In this document: piece after piece, positions 1 through 8,371 of the stretch
How the letters are laid out: the number at the start of each line of letters is the position of its first letter
Numbering within the stretch: position 1 is the first letter of the stretch
NCBI GenBank assembly: GCA_017454075.1
Contig: JAFTDQ010000125.1
Location: 1-27,783, forward strand
DNA: 27,783 bases
Source: Clostridia bacterium
GTDB lineage: Bacteria > Bacillota_A > Clostridia > Oscillospirales > CAG-272
Direction: 5' to 3'
Program-made: the position numbers and the translations under genes
Notes under the pieces: generated by a model
What the model saw: the letters and a program-made list of their open reading frames with translations, nothing else
What the model was told of the DNA's origin: nothing
Database searches by the model: none

Positions 1-745
1 CGATCACCGTAACGCTCGGAGAAAATCCGAACTACGAAGTGACCGCTACGAACGGCACGTTCACGATCAATAAGAAGACTGCGACCGTCACCGCCGACGC
101 TAAGAGCAAGATCTACGGCGATTCCGACCCGACACTCACCGCTACGGTCGAAGGTACTGTCGGTTCCGACACGCTCGACTACACGCTCAGCCGTGAGGCG
201 GGCGAGAACGTCGGCGAATACGCGATCACCGTAACGCTCGGCGAGAATCCGAACTACACGGTAAGCGTCGAGACGGGCGTCTTCACGATCAATAAAAAGG
301 CCGTGACCGTCACCGCCGACAATAAGAGCAAGACTTACGGCGATTCCGACCCGGCGCTCACCGCGACGATCGAAGGCCTCGTCGGCAAAGATACGCTTAG
401 CTACTCGCTTGTAAGAGCTGAGGGCGAAAACGTCGGTACTTATACGATCACTCCCGCGGGCGAAGCAGTCCAGGGCAACTATAATGTCGTTTACTTGACC
501 GGAACACTCGAAATAACAAGAGCTGCGGCAACCGTAACAGCAGTCAACGGCAGCAAGATATGGGGCAACTCCGATCCTGCTCTCACCGCGACGGTCACTG
601 GTCTCAGGAACGGCGACGCGGAAAGCGTAATCAGTTACACGCTGAGCCGTGAGGCAGGCGAGAACGTCGGTTCTTACGCGATCACTCCCGCGGGCGACGA
701 TGTTCAGGGTAACTATAACGTAACCTACGTTCCCGCAACGTTTAT
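1..745 (+). repeat. Tandem MBG/YDG-like Ig-type repeats
   Basis: At least three units of roughly 75-85 residues share the core 'KxYGDSDPxLTA' and 'REAGENVGxYxIT'. DNA similarity is high: the block starting at base 1 recurs at 223 with few substitutions, a period of 222 bp (74 codons). The third unit is divergent, with IWGNSDPALTA as its core. The array continues to the left of the window. Confidence 0.85.
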
Positions 746-3700
746 CATCGAGTCAGCAACGGCCAAAATCGGAAACGTTTACTTCGAGACGCTTGACGAA
801 GCGCTCGCCGCGGCCGTAAACGGCGACACCGTCGTTCTGCTCAGAGACGCGACTCTCAGCAGCGCGTTTGTGACCGACAGCGGATACGTAATCACCGTCG
901 ACCTCAACGGTCATAAGACGAGCGGAGCGTATATCGACCTTTACAACGGCTTCCTGACCGTAACCGACAGCGGCGAGACCAAGGGCAACTTCGGCAACCT
1001 TGTTTACGTGAACGTCGGCTCTGACGAAAGCAAGCCGGCGGGCGGATACAACAGCTTCACGCTGTCGGCCGGCGCCGTTATGAACAACAACATCTACGTT
1101 TATCAGAACAGTACTCCCAAGGGCTACGGTTCCAAGGTCAACGTAAACGGCACGCTGAACGGCCTGATCTTCGTGCTCGGAAACATCAGAGAAGGCAACA
1201 GCGTGATCAACGTCAGCGGCACGATAAACAGCTCCGACGACGTCGCGATTGCCCTCAACGGATACGCTGCCGTAAACGTCCTTGAAGGCGCTCACATCGA
1301 GGCAAAGGACGCAAACGGAAACGGAACGGGCATCGAGGTCCGCGCCGGCAACCTGAACGTTACCGGCGGCACGATAATCGGCCACGGCGAAGTCGCGGTC
1401 AATGCAAACGGCAGCGGCACGACGACGACCGGAGCCGGTATCGCTATAGCGCAGCACACCACGGCGCTTGACATCGGCGTAAACATCGAGGGCGGCGAAA
1501 TCATCGGTCCCGTAGCGCTCAATATAGCCAATCCTGAGGGCAATACCGCCGGAGAGATAGACGTGAGCGTGAGCGGAGGATATTTCACCGGTTCCCCGAC
1601 CGTCAGCGTAAGCGATAACGAAACGCGCACCGGCGACTTTGTAAGCGGCGGATACTTCTCCGACGCTAAGGTGGACGGTGTTCCGTCCGATCAGGCGCTT
1701 GTCCTGAGAGACGGCTGGTACGTGCTTGTCGACGCCGTCGCTACCGTAACGCACGACGGCGTGACGACGGGATACGAGACCCTGAGCGCCGCGATAGAAG
1801 CGGCGCAGACAGGCGACGCGGTCATCCTTATAAAGGACGCCGCCGAGACCCGCGTGATGATAAGCAAGAGCCTTACCCTTGACCTCGGCGGTCATACCTT
1901 CACCGGCCGCGTGACCGTCGATAACGGCGAGGTAACCGTCGAAAACGGGACCATAACCGGCCGTCTCGACGCGTACGACGACGCGATCGTCAACCTCGCT
2001 GAGGACGCGACGGTAAACGGTCAGGTCATAGTCTGGGGCGACGGAACGTTCGGACAGGCGGGATGCAAGACCCCGACGCTGAACGTCCACGGCACAATAA
2101 CAAACACCGGCAACTCCGCGATTTCCACAAACGGCACGGATATGTCCGGCGCGATAATCAACGTATATGACGGGGCGTCGATCACCTCGACCGACGATAT
2201 CGCCGTCTACCTGCCTTCGGGCAACCTTAACGTGAGCGGCGGAACCATCACCGGTACAACGGCGATCTACGCGAAGTCCGGTTCGGTCACGATAAGCGGC
2301 GGAAAAATCACCGGCAGCGGCGCTGCGGCGGAATACAGCTTCAACGGCAACGGCGGCAACTCAACGGGCGACGCGCTCGTCATCGAGAGCTGCGGATATC
2401 CGAACGGAACTCCGAGCGTCAGCGTGACCGGCGGAACGTTTGTCAGCGCAAACGGCAAGGCGATAGCAAGCTACGCGGCTGAAAATAACGAGACTGTCAA
2501 GGGCTTCGTCGAGGGCGGCGAGTTCAACACCGTTCTAAATACGGACGTAGTGAAGAAAGACAGCCAGTGCACGACGACCCAGAAGAACGAAAACGGGCTA
2601 TACTATATAGTTGAAGAGATCACGGTATCCTTCGACGCAAACGGCGGCAGCGCGGTTGAGACCGTCAAGCTTCCGAAGGGCGAAAAAGTCAAAGAACCCG
2701 CAACTGCTCGCACGGGTTATACCTTTGATGTATGGCAGCTGAACGGCGAAAGCTATGATTTCACCGCAGCTGTAAGCGAGGATATCGAACTCAAGGCCAA
2801 ATGGACGCCCATCCCGTATACCATCACCTGGCTTGACGACGACGGAACCGTTATCGATACGACGGACGTCAACTACGACGATACGCCTGCTCACGCAGAC
2901 GCGTTCCGCGCGGATGACGAAAATTATCACTACATATTCACCGGATGGACTCCTGCGATAAGCACAGTCACAGGCGAGGCGACGTATACGGCGACTTACC
3001 AGTATGTTGCGCGCACCTACGGCGACCCCGTCTGGACGTGGAACGGTCACGATTCGGCAACCGCTCGCTTCACGACAAACGACGGGTTCGATGAGTTCAC
3101 TCTTACCGTGGATGCGGTAATCACTCACGAAACCACACTGGAAGAGAAATGTGAGGAGACCGGCACCGAGACCTACACCGCGTCGGTCACCTTCCGCGGA
3201 AATGATTATTCCGATCAGACGACCGAGGTCCGCCCGGCGCTCGGACACGATTACGTGTATACCTACGCATGGAACTCGGCAAATTCCAAGGTCACGGCGC
3301 GCCGCGTCTGCCGTCATGACGGCGCTCATACCGACTATGAGGCGGTGAGCACCACCTCGGAGATCACAAAGGATGCCAGCTGCTATCAGGAGGGCGAGAT
3401 CACCTATACCGCGGTCTTCACGAAGGACTTCTTCGAAACTCAGACAAAGAAGGCAGCGACGCCCAAAACTCATTCGGGCGAGCCCACCTTCGTATGGCTT
3501 GACAACGAAACTGTCCTTGTCGAGATCCGCTGCACCGAATGCGGAGAGCTTCTCGATACGGTCAGCGCCGACGTGACCGACAGCGTAACGAAGGAGCCCA
3601 CCTGCACCGAAAAGGGCGAAAGAACTTACACCGCAACTGCGCAGTATGACGGTAAGACTCTTACCGACAAAAAGACCGAGGATATCGACAAACTGCCGCA

Positions 3701-6700
3701 CGTTCACTCGGCGGCGGTTCAGGAAAATCGCGTTGAAGCGACTTGTACCGAAAAGGGCAGCTATGAATCAGTCGTATACTGCTCCGTATGCCACGCTGAG
3801 CTGAGCCGCGAGACTGTTGAGATCGCGGCGCTCGGACATGATCTTGTCCATCACGACGCTAAAGCGGCGACCTGTACCGAGATCGGCTGGGAAGCTTACG
3901 ACACGTGTTCGAGGTGCGATTACACGACTTACGTTGAGATCGCGGCGCTCGGCCACGTATGGGGCGAGCCGGTATGGACCTGGAACGGCACTTCTGCGTC
4001 GGCGGTCTTCACCTGCGAAAGAGACGGATCTCACACCGAGCAGGCAGAGGCTGAGATCACCGAAACGACGGCCGCAGGGATTAAAACATACACGGCGACT
4101 GTTACGTTTAACGGAAATACCTATACCGATACGAAGGAAGCGGCGCTCAGTTACACCGTGACCTTCGTTGACGAAAACGGAGCACCTCTTGCGGATCCTC
4201 AGACCGTGAATCACGGAGAAACGGCGGCCGCTCCCGAAAACCCCGTCAAGGAGGGATTCTTCTTCAAACAGTGGAACAGAAACGGAACGAAGTTCAACTT
4301 CTCGACTCCGATCGAGGAGGACACCGAACTTGTAGCATCCTGGACAGCCGCTGTTGCAAAGATTGACGGAGAGTATTATAAGTCGCTATCCGCGGCGATA
4401 ACCGCTCTAAAGGGCACGAGCGGAAAGACGCTCGAGTGGCTCGGCGGAAATCAGACGCTTTCCGGAGTGCTCAACCGCTTCACGCTTGCCGATGATCAGG
4501 ACTTCACGCTCGATCTCGGCGGAAGCACGCTTACCATGAACGGCGCGTATTTCACGCTGAACGGCGGAAAACTGATGGTTACGAACGGCACGATCAATGC
4601 AAAGGGCAACAACTCTCAGCTGTTCACGGTCAATTCGGGTGAACTGACGATCACAGAAACGGCAACGCTCAACGGACTGGGCGGCGTTTCCCCGATCGCG
4701 GTCTTCGGACCGGCGACGGTCAACACTTCCGGTACGCTTACAGCTGAAAACAGCTTTGCCATAGCCGGCAACGGGGCTGCCGGCAAGGGCGGATATACCG
4801 TCAACGTTACCGGCGGCACGGTAAGCTCGGCAAACGCTCCCGCGATTTATCACCCGAACGAGGGCACGGTAAATATCAGCGGCGGCGTGATAACGGGCGC
4901 TACGGCGGTTTACCAGAAATCCGGGACGCTCAATATCTCGGGCGGAAAGCTGACCGGAAACGGCGCGTCTGCCGACTATACATATAACGGCAACGGAGCA
5001 ATCGCTACGGGCGACGCGATAGTGATCGACACCTGCGGCTATCCGGGCGGCGCTCCCGAAACAAGCATAACGGGCGGAACGTTCATCAGTGAAAACGCTC
5101 AGCCGATAGGAAGCTACGCTTACGGAGAAGCCGAACCGGCCGACGGTTTTGTCAGCGGCGGCGGATTCAGCGCAGTTATTCCTGCTGACCTCTGTGCGGA
5201 CGGATATCATCCCGTTACCGAGGCCGTAAACGGTCTCTACGGGATAGAGACGCACACGCTGACCGCATATGCGGCGGTCGACGCGACCTGCACCGAAGCC
5301 GGAAACAGGGCCTACTGGAGCTGCGACGCCTGCCATAAGTTCTTCTCCGATGAAAACGGCGAGAACGAAATTGCCGAAAACAGCTGGGTCATCCCGGCGA
5401 AGGGTCATACGCTGACCGCTCACGAAGCGATCGAGGCGACGTGCACCGAAGCCGGAAACAGCGCCTACTGGAGCTGCAGCGTCTGCGGGAAGTTCTTCGG
5501 CGATGCAAACGGTAAGAACGAAATTGCCGAGGACAGTTGGATCATCCCGGCGAAGGGACACAGCTTCGGCGATTGGAGCGTCACGAAAGAACCGACGTGT
5601 ACCGAGGCAGGAGAAAAGACACGCGTCTGCTCCGAATGCGGTGAAACAGAGACCGAAACCATCGCGGCTTCCGGTCACAGTTACGTTGTCAGCGTGATTG
5701 ATCCGACCTGCACTCAGATCGGTTACACCGCTCATACCTGCTCCGTATGCGGCGACTATTACGGAACTGACTTTAAGGCGGCGCTCGGACACGATTACAA
5801 TGCAGTCGTGACGGTCCCGACCTGTACTGAGCACGGATACACAACGCATACCTGCTCGAGGTGCGATGATTCCTACGTTGACAGCTATACCGACGCGCTA
5901 GGTCACAATATGACCGCTCACGAAGCGATCGGGGCGACCTGCACCAAAAACGGCGTCAGCGCATACTGGAGCTGTGAGACCTGCCATAAGTTCTTCTCCG
6001 ACGAAGATGGTGAGAATGAAATTGCAGAAAACAGCTGGGTCATCCCGGCGAAGTGTCATGCTCTTGCCGCTCACGAAGCGGTCGAGGCGACCTGCACTGA
6101 GGACGGCAACAGCGCCTACTGGAGCTGTGAGACCTGCCATAAGTTCTTCTCCGACTCAAACGGCGAGAACGAAATTGCAGAAAACAGCTGGGTTATCGCG
6201 GCAGAAGGCCACCACTACAACGTGGTATGGACCTGGGCGGCGGATCACAGCAGCGCCACGGCTACATTCACGTGCGGGACTTGCCAAGATAAGGTTATCC
6301 TGACGGATAATAACCCTGGCAGAAATATGTTTATCGCAGCGACGGAAAATAATCCCGGTCTTGTGAAATGGACGGCGGAGGTAGAGCTTGACGGAAGATC
6401 TTATTCTCCTGATCCTGTATATGAAGAAATCCCGTTCGTCAAGCTCGATTATCCGAACTTCACGATAATGGGAGTAGTCAACGGATTCAGACCGGAGGAC
6501 AAAGAGCAGATAGTCACCATCACCGATACGCTCGAAGGACAGTTCACCGTGACGTACGGCAAGGCTTGCGTGGTTGCAGTGAAGGATTCCGAAGGCAACT
6601 ACATCAGACTCCACTGCACCGCGGTCAATGGCGAGGAAAACACCTACGCCTATGATCTGTCTGAACTCGGATATGATTTCGATTCTGATATTGAAATCAT

Positions 6701-6947
6701 AGTCGCTGTCAAGGGCGACGTGAACGGAGATGGATTATTAAATGTCTTGGACAGAACTTTTCTCAGCCGCGGATTGTTGTTGGAAACAAATCCATCCTAT
6801 TTGGAATTTGATGATTCAATGATATTTATGTCTGATATGGATGGAAATGGCAATTTCAATATCTTGGATAGAACAAGATTAGGAAGAGCTTTACTTCAAC
6901 CTTCATCCAATGGCTATCTGCCGTTTGACTGGGATATAGCATCCTGA
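1..6947 (+). CDS. Giant secreted surface-repeat protein with C-terminal type I dockerin (5' end outside window)
   Basis: The reading frame is open from base 3 with no start, and the first codons match the MBG-like repeat seen again 222 bases later, so the gene begins upstream; the GTG at 39 is internal. At least 2,314 residues are visible. Domain order: MBG/YDG-like Ig-type repeats (to about 745), two beta-helix regions rich in 'SGGxITG' turns (about 745-2605), an InlB-type repeat ending in KAKWT (about 2617-2811), mixed Cys/His modules, a second InlB-type repeat (about 4150-4349), a third beta-helix (about 4350-5235), Cys/His repeats (about 5245-6290), a linker, and a dockerin (about 6714-6905) with two DxNxDG-type calcium loops each followed by 'LDRT'. 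No catalytic domain is evident. By family, the dockerin should anchor the protein to a cohesin on a surface or cellulosome-like scaffold. The role is probably structural or adhesive (inference). Confidence 0.88.
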   Translation, partial: ITVTLGENPNYEVTATNGTFTINKKTATVTADAKSKIYGDSDPTLTATVEGTVGSDTLDYTLSREAGENVGEYAITVTLGENPNYTVSVETGVFTINKKAVTVTADNKSKTYGDSDPALTATIEGLVGKDTLSYSLVRAEGENVGTYTITPAGEAVQGNYNVVYLTGTLEITRAAATVTAVNGSKIWGNSDPALTATVTGLRNGDAESVISYTLSREAGENVGSYAITPAGDDVQGNYNVTYVPATFIIESATAKIGNVYFETLDEALAAAVNGDTVVLLRDATLSSAFVTDSGYVITVDLNGHKTSGAYIDLYNGFLTVTDSGETKGNFGNLVYVNVGSDESKPAGGYNSFTLSAGAVMNNNIYVYQNSTPKGYGSKVNVNGTLNGLIFVLGNIREGNSVINVSGTINSSDDVAIALNGYAAVNVLEGAHIEAKDANGNGTGIEVRAGNLNVTGGTIIGHGEVAVNANGSGTTTTGAGIAIAQHTTALDIGVNIEGGEIIGPVALNIANPEGNTAGEIDVSVSGGYFTGSPTVSVSDNETRTGDFVSGGYFSDAKVDGVPSDQALVLRDGWYVLVDAVATVTHDGVTTGYETLSAAIEAAQTGDAVILIKDAAETRVMISKSLTLDLGGHTFTGRVTVDNGEVTVENGTITGRLDAYDDAIVNLAEDATVNGQVIVWGDGTFGQAGCKTPTLNVHGTITNTGNSAISTNGTDMSGAIINVYDGASITSTDDIAVYLPSGNLNVSGGTITGTTAIYAKSGSVTISGGKITGSGAAAEYSFNGNGGNSTGDALVIESCGYPNGTPSVSVTGGTFVSANGKAIASYAAENNETVKGFVEGGEFNTVLNTDVVKKDSQCTTTQKNENGLYYIVEEITVSFDANGGSAVETVKLPKGEKVKEPATARTGYTFDVWQLNGESYDFTAAVSEDIELKAKWTPIPYTITWLDDDGTVIDTTDVNYDDTPAHADAFRADDENYHYIFTGWTPAISTVTGEATYTATYQYVARTYGDPVWTWNGHDSATARFTTNDGFDEFTLTVDAVITHETTLEEKCEETGTETYTASVTFRGNDYSDQTTEVRPALGHDYVYTYAWNSANSKVTARRVCRHDGAHTDYEAVSTTSEITKDASCYQEGEITYTAVFTKDFFETQTKKAATPKTHSGEPTFVWLDNETVLVEIRCTECGELLDTVSADVTDSVTKEPTCTEKGERTYTATAQYDGKTLTDKKTEDIDKLPHVHSAAVQENRVEATCTEKGSYESVVYCSVCHAELSRETVEIAALGHDLVHHDAKAATCTEIGWEAYDTCSRCDYTTYVEIAALGHVWGEPVWTWNGTSASAVFTCERDGSHTEQAEAEITETTAAGIKTYTATVTFNGNTYTDTKEAALSYTVTFVDENGAPLADPQTVNHGETAAAPENPVKEGFFFKQWNRNGTKFNFSTPIEEDTELVASWTAAVAKIDGEYYKSLSAAITALKGTSGKTLEWLGGNQTLSGVLNRFTLADDQDFTLDLGGSTLTMNGAYFTLNGGKLMVTNGTINAKGNNSQLFTVNSGELTITETATLNGLGGVSPIAVFGPATVNTSGTLTAENSFAIAGNGAAGKGGYTVNVTGGTVSSANAPAIYHPNEGTVNISGGVITGATAVYQKSGTLNISGGKLTGNGASADYTYNGNGAIATGDAIVIDTCGYPGGAPETSITGGTFISENAQPIGSYAYGEAEPADGFVSGGGFSAVIPADLCADGYHPVTEAVNGLYGIETHTLTAYAAVDATCTEAGNRAYWSCDACHKFFSDENGENEIAENSWVIPAKGHTLTAHEAIEATCTEAGNSAYWSCSVCGKFFGDANGKNEIAEDSWIIPAKGHSFGDWSVTKEPTCTEAGEKTRVCSECGETETETIAASGHSYVVSVIDPTCTQIGYTAHTCSVCGDYYGTDFKAALGHDYNAVVTVPTCTEHGYTTHTCSRCDDSYVDSYTDALGHNMTAHEAIGATCTKNGVSAYWSCETCHKFFSDEDGENEIAENSWVIPAKCHALAAHEAVEATCTEDGNSAYWSCETCHKFFSDSNGENEIAENSWVIAAEGHHYNVVWTWAADHSSATATFTCGTCQDKVILTDNNPGRNMFIAATENNPGLVKWTAEVELDGRSYSPDPVYEEIPFVKLDYPNFTIMGVVNGFRPEDKEQIVTITDTLEGQFTVTYGKACVVAVKDSEGNYIRLHCTAVNGEENTYAYDLSELGYDFDSDIEIIVAVKGDVNGDGLLNVLDRTFLSRGLLLETNPSYLEFDDSMIFMSDMDGNGNFNILDRTRLGRALLQPSSNGYLPFDWDIAS
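5283..6240 (+). repeat. Four 51-residue Cys/His repeats (153-bp units) with shorter relatives between
   Basis: Long units start near 5283, 5436, 5934 and 6087. Within each pair the spacing is exactly 153 bp. Each carries a CTE/CTK cysteine, a 'YWSCxxC' pair, 'KFFxDxxGxxEI', a 'SWxI' strand and usually a closing 'GH' histidine. Between 5559 and 5920 lie shorter units of the type 'CTExGxxxxxCSxCG'. The spacing of three Cys and one His suggests metal binding or a small knotted fold, but that is inference. The units are near-identical in DNA, so recent duplication or recombination is likely. Confidence 0.85.
6714..6905 (+). other. Type I dockerin domain of the giant protein
   Basis: Two calcium-binding loops, 'DVNGDGLLNVLD' and 'DMDGNGNFNILD', are each followed by RT and a short helix ('FLSRGL', 'RLGRAL'), the twofold arrangement of type I dockerins. 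The residues after each loop, which usually set cohesin specificity, are the same (LDRT) in both halves, so binding in either orientation is plausible. Codon use here is AT-rich (63 G/C in 6721-6900, 35%), unlike the upstream body of the gene. Confidence 0.9.
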
Positions 6948-6953
6948 ATGGAA

Positions 6954-6992
6954 TCCCGTCTTCAGAAGCCTTAATGGCTTCTGAAGACGGGA
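6954..6992 (+). other. Perfect 17-bp hairpin between the two dockerin genes
   Basis: Arms 6954-6970 and 6976-6992 are exact reverse complements around the loop TTAAT. The hairpin starts seven bases after the giant gene's stop. No T-tract follows on either strand, so it is not a standard intrinsic terminator. It could stabilise the 3' end of the long mRNA, act as a processing site, or terminate inefficiently and lower expression of the next gene. Confidence 0.75.
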
Positions 6993-7023
6993 AATACTGT
7001 CGGTAAAAAAGAGGGATTGAATT

Positions 7024-8262
7024 ATGAAGAAAAAAACCAGAGTTATTTCAATCTTAGTGACTGTATCGATGATTATATCGGTCTTAACTTTTCTTCCAAT
7101 ATCCGGCGGCGCTGCAACTTTGAGCATCAACCCCGCGATAAGAAACCTGAGTGCGACTGCATCAGTCAATGCAAAAGACATTGGTGCGTATTACGTGCAC
7201 AAAGTTGCGATTATTGATCACGATGATAAAGGGGTTCTGGTGCCTGCTTCAAAAGTGGCTACGGCAGCTTACGATCTGAATCCCGACAGAACCTATTCTT
7301 CGGATGGGATCATTTACGGTGCCCAGGCAGAATCCGATACTATAGTCAATCCTTATGTTTGCTACAAAATCAGTGCAGATGAAGGATATACAGTCAGTTC
7401 TCTGCTTCTGTCCGTAAAGTATTTTTTACAGATGATTCAGACGACAAATAAATATTTCTATCAGATAGGAATTTGGGTTACTGATGATTTTTCTCATGAC
7501 GGAAACGGAGCATTTGATTTTACCGCATTACCGTATGAGCGCCTGCTGACTTCTTCAGAGTCTCAATCGGAAACACATCTTAATTATCCCGAAACAATTG
7601 ATCTGACAAACGCTGTTTTGTCATTAAACAGCCGGGATATTTACGTGATACTATTGCTGAACAGAGGATATAAGACAGAAACATATTTGCGAATTGAGGA
7701 ACTCTCCATCACAGCCACTCAAGCCGAACCGTCGGAGCCCGATACCGGCATGACGTATTTGCTTGAAGAATCAAAGTATGCCGGGACAGGCTACAAAATG
7801 CTCCGAATCGACGCAACCGGTCTGGCGGACGGAGAGGTATATACGTTCAACGGGGAGCCGATGTATTATACTGAAGATAAAGATTATCTGATTGATACGA
7901 ACGATACCGGAGTGTTTTACACGCTTATACCGATAAGCGTTACCGTTCAGAACTCAGAAGTAATAATGTTCAGCGGAAACGACCTGACAGAGGCGGGGGT
8001 TGCCCGGATCGGCACCGCCACGGGAATCGCTGCTTCTGAGATTGAATACAACGGAGACGTGAACGGCGACGGCGTGGTCAATATAGCCGATGCCAACGCG
8101 GTTTTCCAGATGGTGGTCCACGGAGGAAGCTATTACGACGGTCAGCTTACGGTCGTTCAGCGCCTGTCTGCCGATATGTCAAGGAGTACGAACAACTCCG
8201 AAGGACACGCGAGCATTGAAGACGTAAACGAGATAGTTAATATAATCAACGGAATAACCTGA
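7024..8262 (+). CDS. Secreted dockerin-containing protein of unknown function
   Basis: 412 residues. The ATG follows GAGGG at 7011-7015 with 8 bases between. Residues 1-31 form a signal peptide (KKK, hydrophobic stretch, cleavage near GGAA). Residues 32-230 are an unrecognised beta-rich region; residues 245-340 are a second module ('GEVYTFNGEPMYYTED', 'YLIDTNDTG'). Residues 344-412 are a dockerin: the first loop 'DVNGDGVVNIAD' is canonical, the second is degenerate, with extra residues between its Asp and the 'SEGHASIED' part. No enzyme motif was recognised. With the upstream dockerin protein it is probably a component attached to a cohesin scaffold. The N-terminal two thirds are AT-rich, while the dockerin has the GC-rich codon use typical of the window. 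No separate promoter was found, so read-through from the giant gene is possible. Confidence 0.85.
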   Translation: MKKKTRVISILVTVSMIISVLTFLPISGGAATLSINPAIRNLSATASVNAKDIGAYYVHKVAIIDHDDKGVLVPASKVATAAYDLNPDRTYSSDGIIYGAQAESDTIVNPYVCYKISADEGYTVSSLLLSVKYFLQMIQTTNKYFYQIGIWVTDDFSHDGNGAFDFTALPYERLLTSSESQSETHLNYPETIDLTNAVLSLNSRDIYVILLLNRGYKTETYLRIEELSITATQAEPSEPDTGMTYLLEESKYAGTGYKMLRIDATGLADGEVYTFNGEPMYYTEDKDYLIDTNDTGVFYTLIPISVTVQNSEVIMFSGNDLTEAGVARIGTATGIAASEIEYNGDVNGDGVVNIADANAVFQMVVHGGSYYDGQLTVVQRLSADMSRSTNNSEGHASIEDVNEIVNIINGIT

Positions 8263-8273
8263 ACAGTCATCAG

Positions 8274-8301
8274 GCCGGGGCATCAGCCGCTCCGGCTTTT
8301 T
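8274..8301 (+). terminator. Intrinsic terminator of the dockerin operon
   Basis: The arms 8274-8281 and 8289-8296 form an 8-bp stem (one G-U pair) with a 7-base loop, followed by TTTTT at 8297-8301. It lies 12 bases after the stop of the dockerin gene. Confidence 0.85.
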
Positions 8302-8324
8302 GTTTCACCGCGCAGGATATAATT

Positions 8325-8348
8325 AAAAGCACCCCGAGGGGTGCTTTT
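8325..8348. terminator. Bidirectional terminator between convergent genes
   Basis: AAAAGCACCCC, a 2-base centre, and GGGGTGCTTTT form an 11-bp inverted repeat with A-tract and T-tract ends. It can terminate transcripts from both sides. It backs up the + terminator just upstream and serves the - strand lipase gene, whose stop is at 8372. Confidence 0.85.
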
Positions 8349-8371
8349 GATTTTCTCAATAATATAAAAGG

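Noticed and set aside
753..2090. Long open frame on the - strand inside the giant gene (445 codons)
   Set aside because: It lies opposite a clear repeat protein, has a Val/Arg/Asp-rich composition typical of a reverse frame of GC-rich DNA, and has no recognisable domain.
2598..3707. 369-codon frame on the - strand inside the giant gene
   Set aside because: Opposite InlB-type and Cys/His modules; no recognisable protein signature.
4407..5849. Long open frame on the - strand (480 codons) opposite the third beta-helix and Cys/His repeats
   Set aside because: It repeats with the same period as the sense-strand repeats, so it is a mirror of them; no domain or separate promoter.
5283..6240. CRISPR-like array because of regular repeats
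   Set aside because: The repeats are in-frame coding units of 153 bp with no short repeat/spacer structure.
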